DNA of 5,275 nucleotides, from positions 144-5,418 of the forward strand of contig PMDX01000262.1 in assembly GCA_003154635.1 (NCBI GenBank), read 5' to 3'. Positions 1-4,716 of this stretch are shown here, piece by piece (within the stretch, counting starts at the first letter, position 1; the number at the start of each line of letters is the position of its first letter). A program made the position numbers and the translations under genes. Under the pieces are notes generated by a model. It worked only from the letters and a program-made list of their open reading frames with translations. It made no database searches and had not been told where the DNA came from. Source of the DNA: Actinomycetota bacterium. Its GTDB lineage: Bacteria; Actinomycetota; Geothermincolia; Fen-727; Anoxymicrobiaceae.

Positions 1-588
1 GACGGGCACGATCTCGTCGTCGAACTTGCCGGCGTCTCGCGCGGCCCTGGCGCGGAGGTGGCTATGGTAAGCTACCAGCTCCTGGTCCTCGCGGGTAATG
101 CCAAGGACCCTCGACATCTTCTCGGAGTTCGAGCCCATAGGCAGCTCAGCCATCTCCCAGTAGTTTGCCAGGCGCGGCGCGAAATCCATGCCCACGCCCA
201 TGCCGACGTTCATCATGTCCTCGACGCCCGATGCGACGTAGATGTCACCTTCGTCTGCCATAATGGCTCGGGCGGCATGCTCGAGCGCGGCCATCCCGGA
301 GGGGCATTGCTGACCTATGGTGTTGCTGGGGACATCCACGGGCAGGCCGGACGCGAGCCATCCGAACCTCGCGATGTCGTTCTGCATCCCCGTCTGGTTG
401 GCGGCTCCGCAGAAGACGGCCTCAACCTCTTCAGGTTTTATCTGGGGATTTCGCTTGAACAGTTCCTCATAGACGACTGTCAGGAGCTCATCCGGCCTGA
501 GCGTTCGGAACCATCCCTTGGCAGGGTGAGCCCTGGCGTTGGCAGTCCGGACACCATCGACCAACACGCATTCCTTTATCTCCGCCAT
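1..588 (-). CDS. Thiolase (acetyl-CoA C-acyltransferase family), N-terminal half, cut by the window edge
   Basis: Cytoplasmic thiolase-fold enzyme, expected to condense or cleave acyl-CoA thioesters as in beta-oxidation or acetoacetyl-CoA formation. The 196 visible residues form the N-terminal thiolase domain without a stop; the family is about 390 residues, so half is missing. Visible landmarks are an opening strand ending VDGVRTA (10-16), the nucleophilic cysteine C95 in the motif GQQCPSGMAALEHA, ASGVEDM (119-125), and the late-domain block ITREDQE (164-170) followed by AYHSHLRA and EIVPV. The proline after the active cysteine (CPSG rather than CGSG or CSSG) is somewhat unusual. I chose ATG 586-588 because GGAGGG sits 4 bases upstream. 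A second in-frame ATG (598-600) overlaps that Shine-Dalgarno and would add MEGN. The gene is divergent from the zinc-ribbon gene. Substrate chain length cannot be told, and an SCP2-thiolase-like or acetyltransferase role is possible. Confidence 0.9.
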   Translation of the reverse strand, partial: MAEIKECVLVDGVRTANARAHPAKGWFRTLRPDELLTVVYEELFKRNPQIKPEEVEAVFCGAANQTGMQNDIARFGWLASGLPVDVPSNTIGQQCPSGMAALEHAARAIMADEGDIYVASGVEDMMNVGMGVGMDFAPRLANYWEMAELPMGSNSEKMSRVLGITREDQELVAYHSHLRARAARDAGKFDDEIVPV

Positions 589-689
589 GTTTCCCTCCAT
601 TCACTCAAGCCTGCTGGTCCCGGGAGCGGGGAGCAACCCGTGCAGGATTCTTTGCCCTTGTTTCGGCGGGCAATTCACTACTATAAGGA

Positions 690-717
690 ATTATATTGAT
701 TAGAGGCCTACATGCAA
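690..717 (-). promoter_or_regulatory. Sigma70-type promoter of the thiolase gene
   Basis: On the minus strand TTGCAT (717-712) and a perfect TATAAT (695-690) are separated by 16 bases. Transcription would start near 683, leaving a leader of about 95 bases before the ATG at 588. It lies in an AT-rich pocket (about 670-780) of an otherwise GC-rich window, as expected for a promoter region. Confidence 0.6.
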
Positions 718-742
718 TATCATGACCTGAATGTCAGTTTTC

Positions 743-771
743 TTGCTTTTCTTATTGATAGAAGTGATTAT
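743..771 (+). promoter_or_regulatory. Weak candidate promoter for the zinc-ribbon gene
   Basis: TTGCTT (743-748) and GATTAT (766-771) are separated by 17 bases on the plus strand, in the AT-rich divergent intergenic region. Each hexamer matches consensus only partly (3 of 6 and 4 of 6). A better -35 (TTGATA, 755-760) has no matching -10. This is the best candidate seen, not a firm call. Confidence 0.25.
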
Positions 772-776
772 TGATA
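752..776 (+). repeat. Two direct copies of TTATTGATA, 16-base period
   Basis: TTATTGATA occurs exactly at 752-760 and again at 768-776, in the AT-rich part of the thiolase/zinc-ribbon intergenic region, just upstream of the plus-strand gene. Tandem nonamers at about 1.5 helical turns could be binding sites for an activator, or may only be low-complexity AT sequence. The repeat itself is certain; its function is unknown. Confidence 0.5.
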
Positions 777-814
777 TGGTCAGGTAAGGCTCGCGGACGT
801 CGGTGAGGAATGAC

Positions 815-1168
815 ATGGACGTGCAGGTTTACTGCCCGAACCCCAAATGCGGCAAGTACTGGGGAACAGCCGAGCCGGTTGGGCCCGGTTACGAATGGAG
901 ACCGGTGCTGCCACGTCCTGACTTCGCCGCATATTTCGACAGCAAAAAGAAGTGTTGGTTCTGTGCGCAATGTGGGGTTGAGATCCCTGCTCACCTGGTC
1001 GGGTCTCAGCCACAGTTATGGTTGAGTGACTGCGCGCAGTTTCCTTTCGATACACCCAAGCCAGCTTTGGTCGGACATGCAAACTTGGGAAAACCCATCT
1101 GGAAAAGGGACGCTGCCAGGGAGGCCGCCATCATAAGGCACCTCGGCGACTGGTTTTCGTGGTGGTAG
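815..1168 (+). CDS. Small zinc-ribbon protein of unknown function
   Basis: I do not recognise this 117-residue protein beyond its metal-binding pattern. Two cysteine clusters are visible: C7-P-N-P-K-C12-G near the N terminus and C47-x2-C50-x2-C53-G in the middle. These could hold one zinc (C7, C12, C50, C53) as a split zinc ribbon with a 37-residue insertion. The rest is rich in tryptophan and proline, and the protein ends in DWFSWW. There is no signal peptide or membrane segment, so it is probably cytoplasmic. I chose ATG 815 because GAGGA (805-809) lies 5 bases upstream; a GTG at 803 would place the ribosome site inside the gene. It is divergent from the thiolase and convergent with the isochorismatase-family gene, so context gives no operon partner. 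The paired cysteines and good ribosome site support a real gene. Confidence 0.7.
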   Translation: MDVQVYCPNPKCGKYWGTAEPVGPGYEWRPVLPRPDFAAYFDSKKKCWFCAQCGVEIPAHLVGSQPQLWLSDCAQFPFDTPKPALVGHANLGKPIWKRDAAREAAIIRHLGDWFSWW

Positions 1169-1175
1169 CTCCCTC

Positions 1176-1207
1176 GAGGTGAGAACGCCTGCTGACGGCG
1201 GGACCTC
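1176..1207. terminator. Hairpin between convergent genes, possible bidirectional terminator
   Basis: GAGGT (1176-1180) pairs with ACCTC (1203-1207), and inside it CGCC (1185-1188) pairs with GGCG (1197-1200). The hairpin sits in the 52-base gap between the stops of the zinc-ribbon and isochorismatase-family genes. Neither strand has a clear T-run after the stem, so this is not a canonical intrinsic terminator. Confidence 0.3.
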
Positions 1208-1220
1208 AAACAGGGGGTAT

Positions 1221-1769
1221 CTATTTGATCAATTGCAGCGACTGTTTGAACTCGTCCGTTCCCGCGACCTCGAGAATCTCGTAGATGACCATCTCGGTGG
1301 AGCTAATGACCGCTCCGGCATCGCGCATTCGCCCTAATGCAACGTTCTTGTTCTCGAGAGCGCGAGAGCCGCAGGCGTCGCTTATGACGTGCACGCTATG
1401 GTCTGGCAAGAGGTGCAGGGCGGTCTGAGTGACGCAGATGTGGCTCTCGATTCCACAGATGACCACGGTTTTCTTTCGGAGCCTGGAGAGGGCCTCGAGG
1501 AACTCCGGCCTCTTTACCGCGTCGAACTCGAGTTTCATGATGGGGGAGAAGCCGGCGATCTCGTCGCTCAGCTCCGGCACTGTGGGGCCAAGCTTTTCCT
1601 GCTCCGTGACAACGACCGGCATGCCAACGATGCCAGCGAATTTCGCGAGCTTGATCGCGTTGTCGAGCACGTCGTCCTTGTCGTTTATGACGTTAAGAAG
1701 CTTTCCCTGGATATCTATGACCAAAAGAACGCAATCGTCCGGGTCTATCAGCTTGCCTGCGGCGTTCAT
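1221..1769 (-). CDS. Isochorismatase-family cysteine hydrolase (YcaC-like)
   Basis: A 182-residue, single-domain alpha/beta hydrolase of the isochorismatase-like superfamily, about the usual length and cytoplasmic. The family triad is visible: D19 in LLVIDIQGKL, K79 in IMKLEFDA, and the nucleophile C112 in GIESHICVTQTA. TEQEKLGPTVPEL (55-67) and the C-terminal block STEMVIYEILE (157-167) are typical of the YcaC-type branch, whose members hydrolyse amides or have unknown substrates. True isochorismatase activity is therefore unlikely, and no siderophore genes are nearby. I chose ATG 1769 because GGAGG lies 8 bases upstream. The in-frame ATG at 1784 overlaps that Shine-Dalgarno and would add MEGVN. 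The gene is convergent with the zinc-ribbon gene and divergent from the SCP2-like gene across a 281-base control region. The substrate cannot be read from sequence. Confidence 0.92.
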   Translation of the reverse strand: MNAAGKLIDPDDCVLLVIDIQGKLLNVINDKDDVLDNAIKLAKFAGIVGMPVVVTEQEKLGPTVPELSDEIAGFSPIMKLEFDAVKRPEFLEALSRLRKKTVVICGIESHICVTQTALHLLPDHSVHVISDACGSRALENKNVALGRMRDAGAVISSTEMVIYEILEVAGTDEFKQSLQLIK

Positions 1770-1842
1770 ATTAACACCCTCCATGTTTCGGCTTTTCGGC
1801 TTCGTTCAAAGGTGCGCACTGTGACCCTGGCGCCGGACCGAG

Positions 1843-1851
1843 ATTTTATCA
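1843..1851 (-). promoter_or_regulatory. Candidate extended -10 promoter for the isochorismatase-family gene
   Basis: The minus strand reads TGATAAAAT (1851-1843), an extended -10 (TGn followed by TAAAAT, 5 of 6 to consensus). No recognisable -35 lies 16-18 bases upstream. Transcription would begin near 1836, about 67 bases before the ATG. Confidence 0.38.
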
Positions 1852-1898
1852 CATGACGTTCATTACAGGCCTTGTGATCATAGCGAGTTCGCTGGCCC

Positions 1899-1927
1899 TT
1901 GACCGGCGAACACAAAGTGCATAATAT
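1899..1927 (+). promoter_or_regulatory. Promoter of the SCP2-like gene
   Basis: TTGACC (1899-1904; 5 of 6 to the -35 consensus) is followed after 17 bases by TAATAT (1922-1927; 4 of 6 to the -10 consensus). The next base begins a perfect TetR-type palindrome, so a bound repressor would block the -10 and the start point (about 1934). The leader to the ATG at 2051 would be about 117 bases. Confidence 0.5.
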
Positions 1928-1941
1928 ACTGACCAGTCAGT
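1928..1941. promoter_or_regulatory. Perfect palindromic operator, TetR-family type
   Basis: ACTGACCAGTCAGT is a 14-base inverted repeat with arms ACTGAC and GTCAGT around a CA centre and no mismatch. Short palindromes of this shape are typical TetR-family operators. It abuts the -10 of the SCP2-like gene and covers its predicted start point, a position expected to give repression. A related site lies in the promoter of the TetR gene at 3529-3542, so that protein is the natural candidate to bind here. Confidence 0.7.
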
Positions 1942-2050
1942 TTGTTCATATGGCATGAGAGGCAACGATTACGACGCGGAAACTCTTGGAGAGAGAGCAA
2001 CAACGGCGTGGAAACGGACTTGGTACACGTGATGAGAAGGAGGTACTGGG

Positions 2051-2623
2051 ATGGATGTTCCTGAGAACGTGGGGATCAAGGAGTACTTTGACGACTACGT
2101 CCCGAAAATCTTCGCCGAGCAAGTAGGCGGCGGGGCTATCCTCGGCATGGATGGCACCCTGCTCGGGTTGGAGTTCGACATCGGAGACGGTGAAAAACAG
2201 AAATACGGTCTCATCGTAAAAGACGCAAAGGACCTCGAGGTCCAGAAAGGCGCGGTGGAAAAGCCGCTGGTCAGGCTCGAGATGACAGAGGATGTGTGGC
2301 GCAAGGCTGTCACCGGCAAGATGGGCGCCGTGACAGATACGTTCACCGATGTTAGTACGATGTCGCGCAACAAGTACGACCGGCTCCAGAATGTCAGCGG
2401 CATGTTGACACTCGATCTCACGCTCGCCGACGGCGGCAACGCGCAGATAAGGGTGATCTTCAACGAATCGGAGACCCCTGCCACAACGTTTAAGTGCTCG
2501 CAGGATGACTGGGTAGCGATGAGCCAGGGAAAGCTCGCAGGCCCAACGGCCTTCATGAGCGGAGCGCTCAAGATCGAAGGCGATATGGCTTTCGCCCTGG
2601 GGCTTTCGAGCATGGTAAGTTAA
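2051..2623 (+). CDS. SCP2-type sterol/lipid-carrier protein, probably with an internally duplicated domain
   Basis: A 190-residue protein of the SCP2 sterol-carrier fold, whose members bind lipids or fatty acyl-CoA in a hydrophobic tunnel. It has no signal peptide or membrane segment, so it is probably cytoplasmic. The C-terminal block (about 153-189), DDWVAMSQGKLAGPTAFMSG then ALKIEGDM, is the classic SCP2 ending. An earlier block (about 76-99), RLEMTEDVWRKAVTGKMG, has the same layout, with W83-x5-GK matching W154-x5-GK at a spacing of 71 residues. This suggests two SCP2-like repeats rather than the usual single unit of roughly 100-110 residues. The start is secure: AAGGAGGT (2037-2044) lies 6 bases before the ATG. 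The gene is monocistronic, preceded by a promoter with an abutting operator and convergent with the TetR gene. A lipid-carrier or acyl-CoA-related role is inference; the ligand is unknown. Confidence 0.88.
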   Translation: MDVPENVGIKEYFDDYVPKIFAEQVGGGAILGMDGTLLGLEFDIGDGEKQKYGLIVKDAKDLEVQKGAVEKPLVRLEMTEDVWRKAVTGKMGAVTDTFTDVSTMSRNKYDRLQNVSGMLTLDLTLADGGNAQIRVIFNESETPATTFKCSQDDWVAMSQGKLAGPTAFMSGALKIEGDMAFALGLSSMVS

Positions 2624-2639
2624 TGCTCTGACCCCGCAT

Positions 2640-2662
2640 CCGGGCGACCCGGGAGACCGCCC
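2640..2662 (+). terminator. GC-rich inverted repeats after the SCP2-like gene, weak terminator candidate
   Basis: CCGGG (2640-2644) and CCCGG (2648-2652) can pair around a CGA loop. Alternatively GGGCG (2642-2646) can pair with CGCCC (2658-2662). The two are mutually exclusive. The following bases (TTGAGTGTCATGATTT) are only partly T-rich, so termination is possible but not convincing. Confidence 0.25.
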
Positions 2663-2678
2663 TTGAGTGTCATGATTT

Positions 2679-2740
2679 CCCCTCGAGGGAGGCTGTTTGT
2701 GCCACCCCCACCCCGGCCCTCCCCCCTCGAGGAGGGAAGA
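2679..2740. repeat. C/G-strand-biased palindromic intergenic segment, possible dispersed repeat
   Basis: The gap between the convergent SCP2-like and TetR genes holds two CCTCGAGG palindromes (within CCCCTCGAGGG near 2679-2689, and again at 2725-2732). A long pyrimidine-rich run lies between them (about 2702-2728). CCCTCC (2717-2722) pairs with GGAGGG (2731-2736) around an 8-base loop. Short C/G-rich palindromic units of this style recur in intergenic regions of many bacterial genomes and may also act as bidirectional transcription stops. I see one such segment here, so whether it is a repeat family cannot be decided from this window. Confidence 0.35.
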
Positions 2741-2744
2741 GAGG

Positions 2745-3449
2745 CTAGCGTTTGGTGGATTTCTTTCGATTGGGGGAGCGAGGTGCGATGACTTTTGAGA
2801 GAAGCCTGTCCATATCGATGTTCGGGAGGGCGAGAGCCCGGGAGTGATAGCCGACTATCATATCGGCGAGCGATTCGACATCGGTCCATTTCTTCTGAAG
2901 CAGGAGGTCCATGATTATATAGACGATCGAACCCATTGCTACCGCCGCTACGAACTCGGTATCTACTTTCCTGATGACTCCGGCATCGATCATCATCTGG
3001 AACTCCTCGACTATCATCGAGTTTGCATGCCCGCTCAGCTCGTTCATGCGGTCGGAGAAGTCGTCGTCGCTGCCAAGGGCTTCCTGGTAGACGACGAAAG
3101 TCAGGCTGGGATTGTCTATGTGATACTGGAGGATATCGGAGACGTTCCTTCGCCAGACCCTGAGGATCTCTATCGCTCCGTCATCGCGCGTGAAAACGTC
3201 TTCAAGCCTCTTGTGGTTGTCCTCAAGCACCCCGGCGAAACCATTGAAATAGGACTCGATGACCTCGATGAACGCCTGCTTCTTGGAATCGAAGTATATG
3301 TAGAAAAGGCCCTTGGAGACCCCGGCTTCCTCGACAAGGTAATCCACCGTCGTGGGCCGGTAACCACTTGAAGCGAACACATCCGCTGCTACACGCAGGA
3401 TATCTCTCTTTCTGTCCTCCCTGGACATTCGTCTGTGCGGTTTCGACAT
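2745..3449 (-). CDS. TetR/AcrR-family transcriptional regulator
   Basis: A 234-residue one-component repressor of normal TetR length. The N-terminal DNA-binding domain is clear: a basic leader (SKPHRRMSREDRKRD), helix 1 (ILRVAADVFASSG, 17-29), then the helix-turn-helix TTVDYLVEEAGVSKGLFYIYF (about 33-53) and the usual following DSKKQAF. The remainder is the ligand-binding and dimer domain, which is diverse in this family and does not reveal the ligand. A basic tail (SPNRKKSTKR) ends the protein. I chose ATG 3449 because AAGGA (3461-3457) is 7 bases upstream; the ORF stays open to an upstream start at 3515 without ribosome-site support. The gene is divergent from the iron-sulfur gene and convergent with the SCP2-like gene. 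Its own promoter contains a degenerate copy of the palindrome found at the SCP2 promoter, which suggests autoregulation and control of that neighbour. Confidence 0.93.
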   Translation of the reverse strand: MSKPHRRMSREDRKRDILRVAADVFASSGYRPTTVDYLVEEAGVSKGLFYIYFDSKKQAFIEVIESYFNGFAGVLEDNHKRLEDVFTRDDGAIEILRVWRRNVSDILQYHIDNPSLTFVVYQEALGSDDDFSDRMNELSGHANSMIVEEFQMMIDAGVIRKVDTEFVAAVAMGSIVYIIMDLLLQKKWTDVESLADMIVGYHSRALALPNIDMDRLLSKVIAPRSPNRKKSTKR

Positions 3450-3523
3450 CCCAATATCCTTGTTGAAGGTTCGATGCGAGGCACTTCCACTCCCAAAAGA
3501 GCAAGCAGGCCGCACGTAGAATT

Positions 3524-3551
3524 ATTATACTGTGAGGTCAGTAAGAATCAA
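3524..3551 (-). promoter_or_regulatory. Promoter of the TetR-family gene
   Basis: On the minus strand TTGATT (3551-3546) and a perfect TATAAT (3529-3524) are separated by 16 bases. Transcription would start near 3517, about 68 bases before the chosen ATG. The spacer is almost entirely occupied by the operator-like sequence, the expected arrangement for autorepression. Confidence 0.62.
3529..3542. promoter_or_regulatory. Degenerate copy of the TetR-type operator
   Basis: Read on the minus strand this is ACTGACCTCACAGT, matching the perfect palindrome ACTGACCAGTCAGT (1928-1941) at 11 of 14 positions, with all three differences next to each other at the centre. On the plus strand both sites share ATACTG-N4-GTCAGT with identical spacing. 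It fills the spacer between -35 and -10 of the TetR gene and lies in the divergent region shared with the iron-sulfur gene, so one bound dimer could affect both. Confidence 0.5.
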
Positions 3552-3560
3552 CGCGTCTAA

Positions 3561-3585
3561 TAAGACCAGCGTGAGTCGGGTCTTA
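3561..3585 (+). other. Inverted repeat in the leader of the iron-sulfur gene
   Basis: TAAGACC (3561-3567) and GGTCTTA (3579-3585) form a perfect 7-base inverted repeat around an 11-base loop, 48 bases upstream of the ATG at 3634. It could be an RNA hairpin in the leader or a second DNA-binding site in the divergent control region. No T-run follows, so it is not a terminator. No convincing plus-strand promoter was found; TATACT at 3526-3531 has no partner -35. Confidence 0.35.
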
Positions 3586-3633
3586 CCAGGCCCGGATCCC
3601 GGGGGCCATCGACAGTCGGTTGAGGAGGTTGCC

Positions 3634-4677
3634 ATGTCGCTCGAAATCCAGATCGAGGAGTTCCTCAAAGAGCGCGGCGCCTTGAAGGTCGGCTTTGCGA
3701 CTCTGGATTCACTGGCGGGGGGGCCTCCAAGCGCGGACCTCACCTATGTCCTGCCTGAGGCGCGCTCGGCGGTGAGTTTCGCTCTTCCGATGGACAGGGA
3801 CAAGATCAGGGCTTACCTGTCCAAGCAGAGCCACGTGGCACACGAGGCGGATAACTTCGATACGAACGTCCGCTCTTCCCGTACCTCAAAGGCGCTTGCA
3901 CTATTCCTCGAAGAGAGCGGGTTCGCGTCAAAGCGCGTAGTCTCCAATACCGTCTATCGGACCGAGGTGGAGGGCTGGGAGCTGAGCATGCCGCCTGACC
4001 TCTCGCACAGGTACGTGGCGGCGCGCTCGGGAGTGGGCTCTTTCGGGTGGTCGGGCAACATCGGAATCAGGGGATACGGCTCGGCGATCCTTCTCGGCAC
4101 GACGGTGACGGCGGCGGAGCTGGTGCCTACCGGACCCGAACCTGCAGAGGAGTGCTTCTGTGACATGTGCAAGAGGTGCGTCAAGGCATGCCCTTCCGGG
4201 ATGTTCTCGCTCGACGAGGAGATGAGCGTGACTCTGGGGGGAGTGACATTCACTTTCAGTGCGCGAAGCTCATACCTGGGCTGTCAGTTCGTTTGCGGCG
4301 GATTCACGGGCCTGAGCCGTGACGGCAAGTGGTCCACGTGGTCCCCGGGGCGTTTCGAGCTCCCGGATGGCGAAGACGAGATGATGAAAGTATTCCTGGA
4401 CGCCGTCGCCAAGTATCCCCGGTGGCCGAAGAGGACCGACGGCGACGGTGGTTACGTAAACCCCGCCCTCGCGGAAACGAGCCTCAGGCTCACGTGCGGC
4501 AACTGCCAGATAATCTGCTGGGGCGACCACAAGCTGACGCGCGAAAACTACCGCATGCTCAAGAGGTCCGGTTGTGTGATCCAGCGCGAGAACGGCGACA
4601 TCGAAGTGTTGCCCGCACGAGAAGCCGCACGGGAGTTCTCCGCAATGAAGCCTGAGCACAGGCGCATGTACCTCTAG
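3634..4677 (+). CDS. QueG/reductive-dehalogenase-like protein with two [4Fe-4S] motifs
   Basis: A 347-residue, probably cytoplasmic redox protein. It resembles the epoxyqueuosine reductase (QueG)/reductive dehalogenase superfamily, whose members use two [4Fe-4S] clusters and often a corrinoid. Visible parts are an N-terminal alpha/beta region (about 1-125) and AARSGVGSFGWSGNIGI (129-145), which corresponds to the AxRAGLGWxGK segment of QueG but lacks its lysine. The ferredoxin motif C176-x2-C179-x2-C182-x3-C186-P follows, then the second cluster motif C288-x2-C291-x3-C295 (CGNCQIICWGD). Roughly 100 residues separate the motifs, more than in QueG, and include C217 and C221 (CQFVCGGF) and a tryptophan-rich stretch. 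It is unlikely to be QueG itself; the substrate is unknown and corrinoid use is unproven. I chose ATG 3634 because GAGGAGG (3622-3628) is 5 bases upstream; the open frame extends 34 codons further without a ribosome site. It is divergent from the TetR gene and convergent with ilvD. Confidence 0.82.
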   Translation: MSLEIQIEEFLKERGALKVGFATLDSLAGGPPSADLTYVLPEARSAVSFALPMDRDKIRAYLSKQSHVAHEADNFDTNVRSSRTSKALALFLEESGFASKRVVSNTVYRTEVEGWELSMPPDLSHRYVAARSGVGSFGWSGNIGIRGYGSAILLGTTVTAAELVPTGPEPAEECFCDMCKRCVKACPSGMFSLDEEMSVTLGGVTFTFSARSSYLGCQFVCGGFTGLSRDGKWSTWSPGRFELPDGEDEMMKVFLDAVAKYPRWPKRTDGDGGYVNPALAETSLRLTCGNCQIICWGDHKLTRENYRMLKRSGCVIQRENGDIEVLPAREAAREFSAMKPEHRRMYL

Positions 4678-4716
4678 CGGGTGGATGGATCCTGCTTGAT
4701 GGGCCTGTCACTATTT

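Noticed and set aside
58..699. A 213-codon open frame on the plus strand opposite the thiolase
   Set aside because: It is the antisense shadow of a clear thiolase, has no protein-family features, and its start lacks a ribosome site.
727..737. CTGAATGTCAG as a third TetR operator near the thiolase promoter
   Set aside because: The half-sites CTGA and TCAG are 3 bases apart instead of 4 and the flanks do not match, so it lacks the geometry of the other two sites.
1389..1856. Plus-strand open frames (155 and 131 codons) opposite the isochorismatase-family gene
   Set aside because: They overlap a gene with an intact catalytic triad on the other strand and show no recognisable domain.
1848..1878. 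ATCACA and TGTGAT as a CRP/FNR-type site
   Set aside because: The arms are perfect but 19 bases apart, not 6, and in the opposite order to TGTGA-N6-TCACA.
2095..2613. A 172-codon minus-strand frame opposite the SCP2-like gene
   Set aside because: It is a serine/proline-rich shadow of a gene with a strong ribosome site and SCP2 motifs.
2844..3371. A 175-codon plus-strand frame opposite the TetR gene
   Set aside because: The minus strand encodes an unmistakable TetR helix-turn-helix; the plus frame is its reverse complement shadow.
3532..3633. N-terminal extension of the iron-sulfur protein by 34 residues
   Set aside because: It would begin inside the TetR operator and promoter, has no ribosome site, and the family-like sequence begins at the later ATG with GAGGAGG upstream.
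4270..4659. Frames on both strands (129 and 108 codons) within the iron-sulfur gene
   Set aside because: They arise from GC-rich coding sequence; the main frame carries the ordered cysteine motifs.
4678..4716. Terminator between the iron-sulfur gene and ilvD
   Set aside because: Only a GGATCC palindrome and no stable stem with a T-run could be found.
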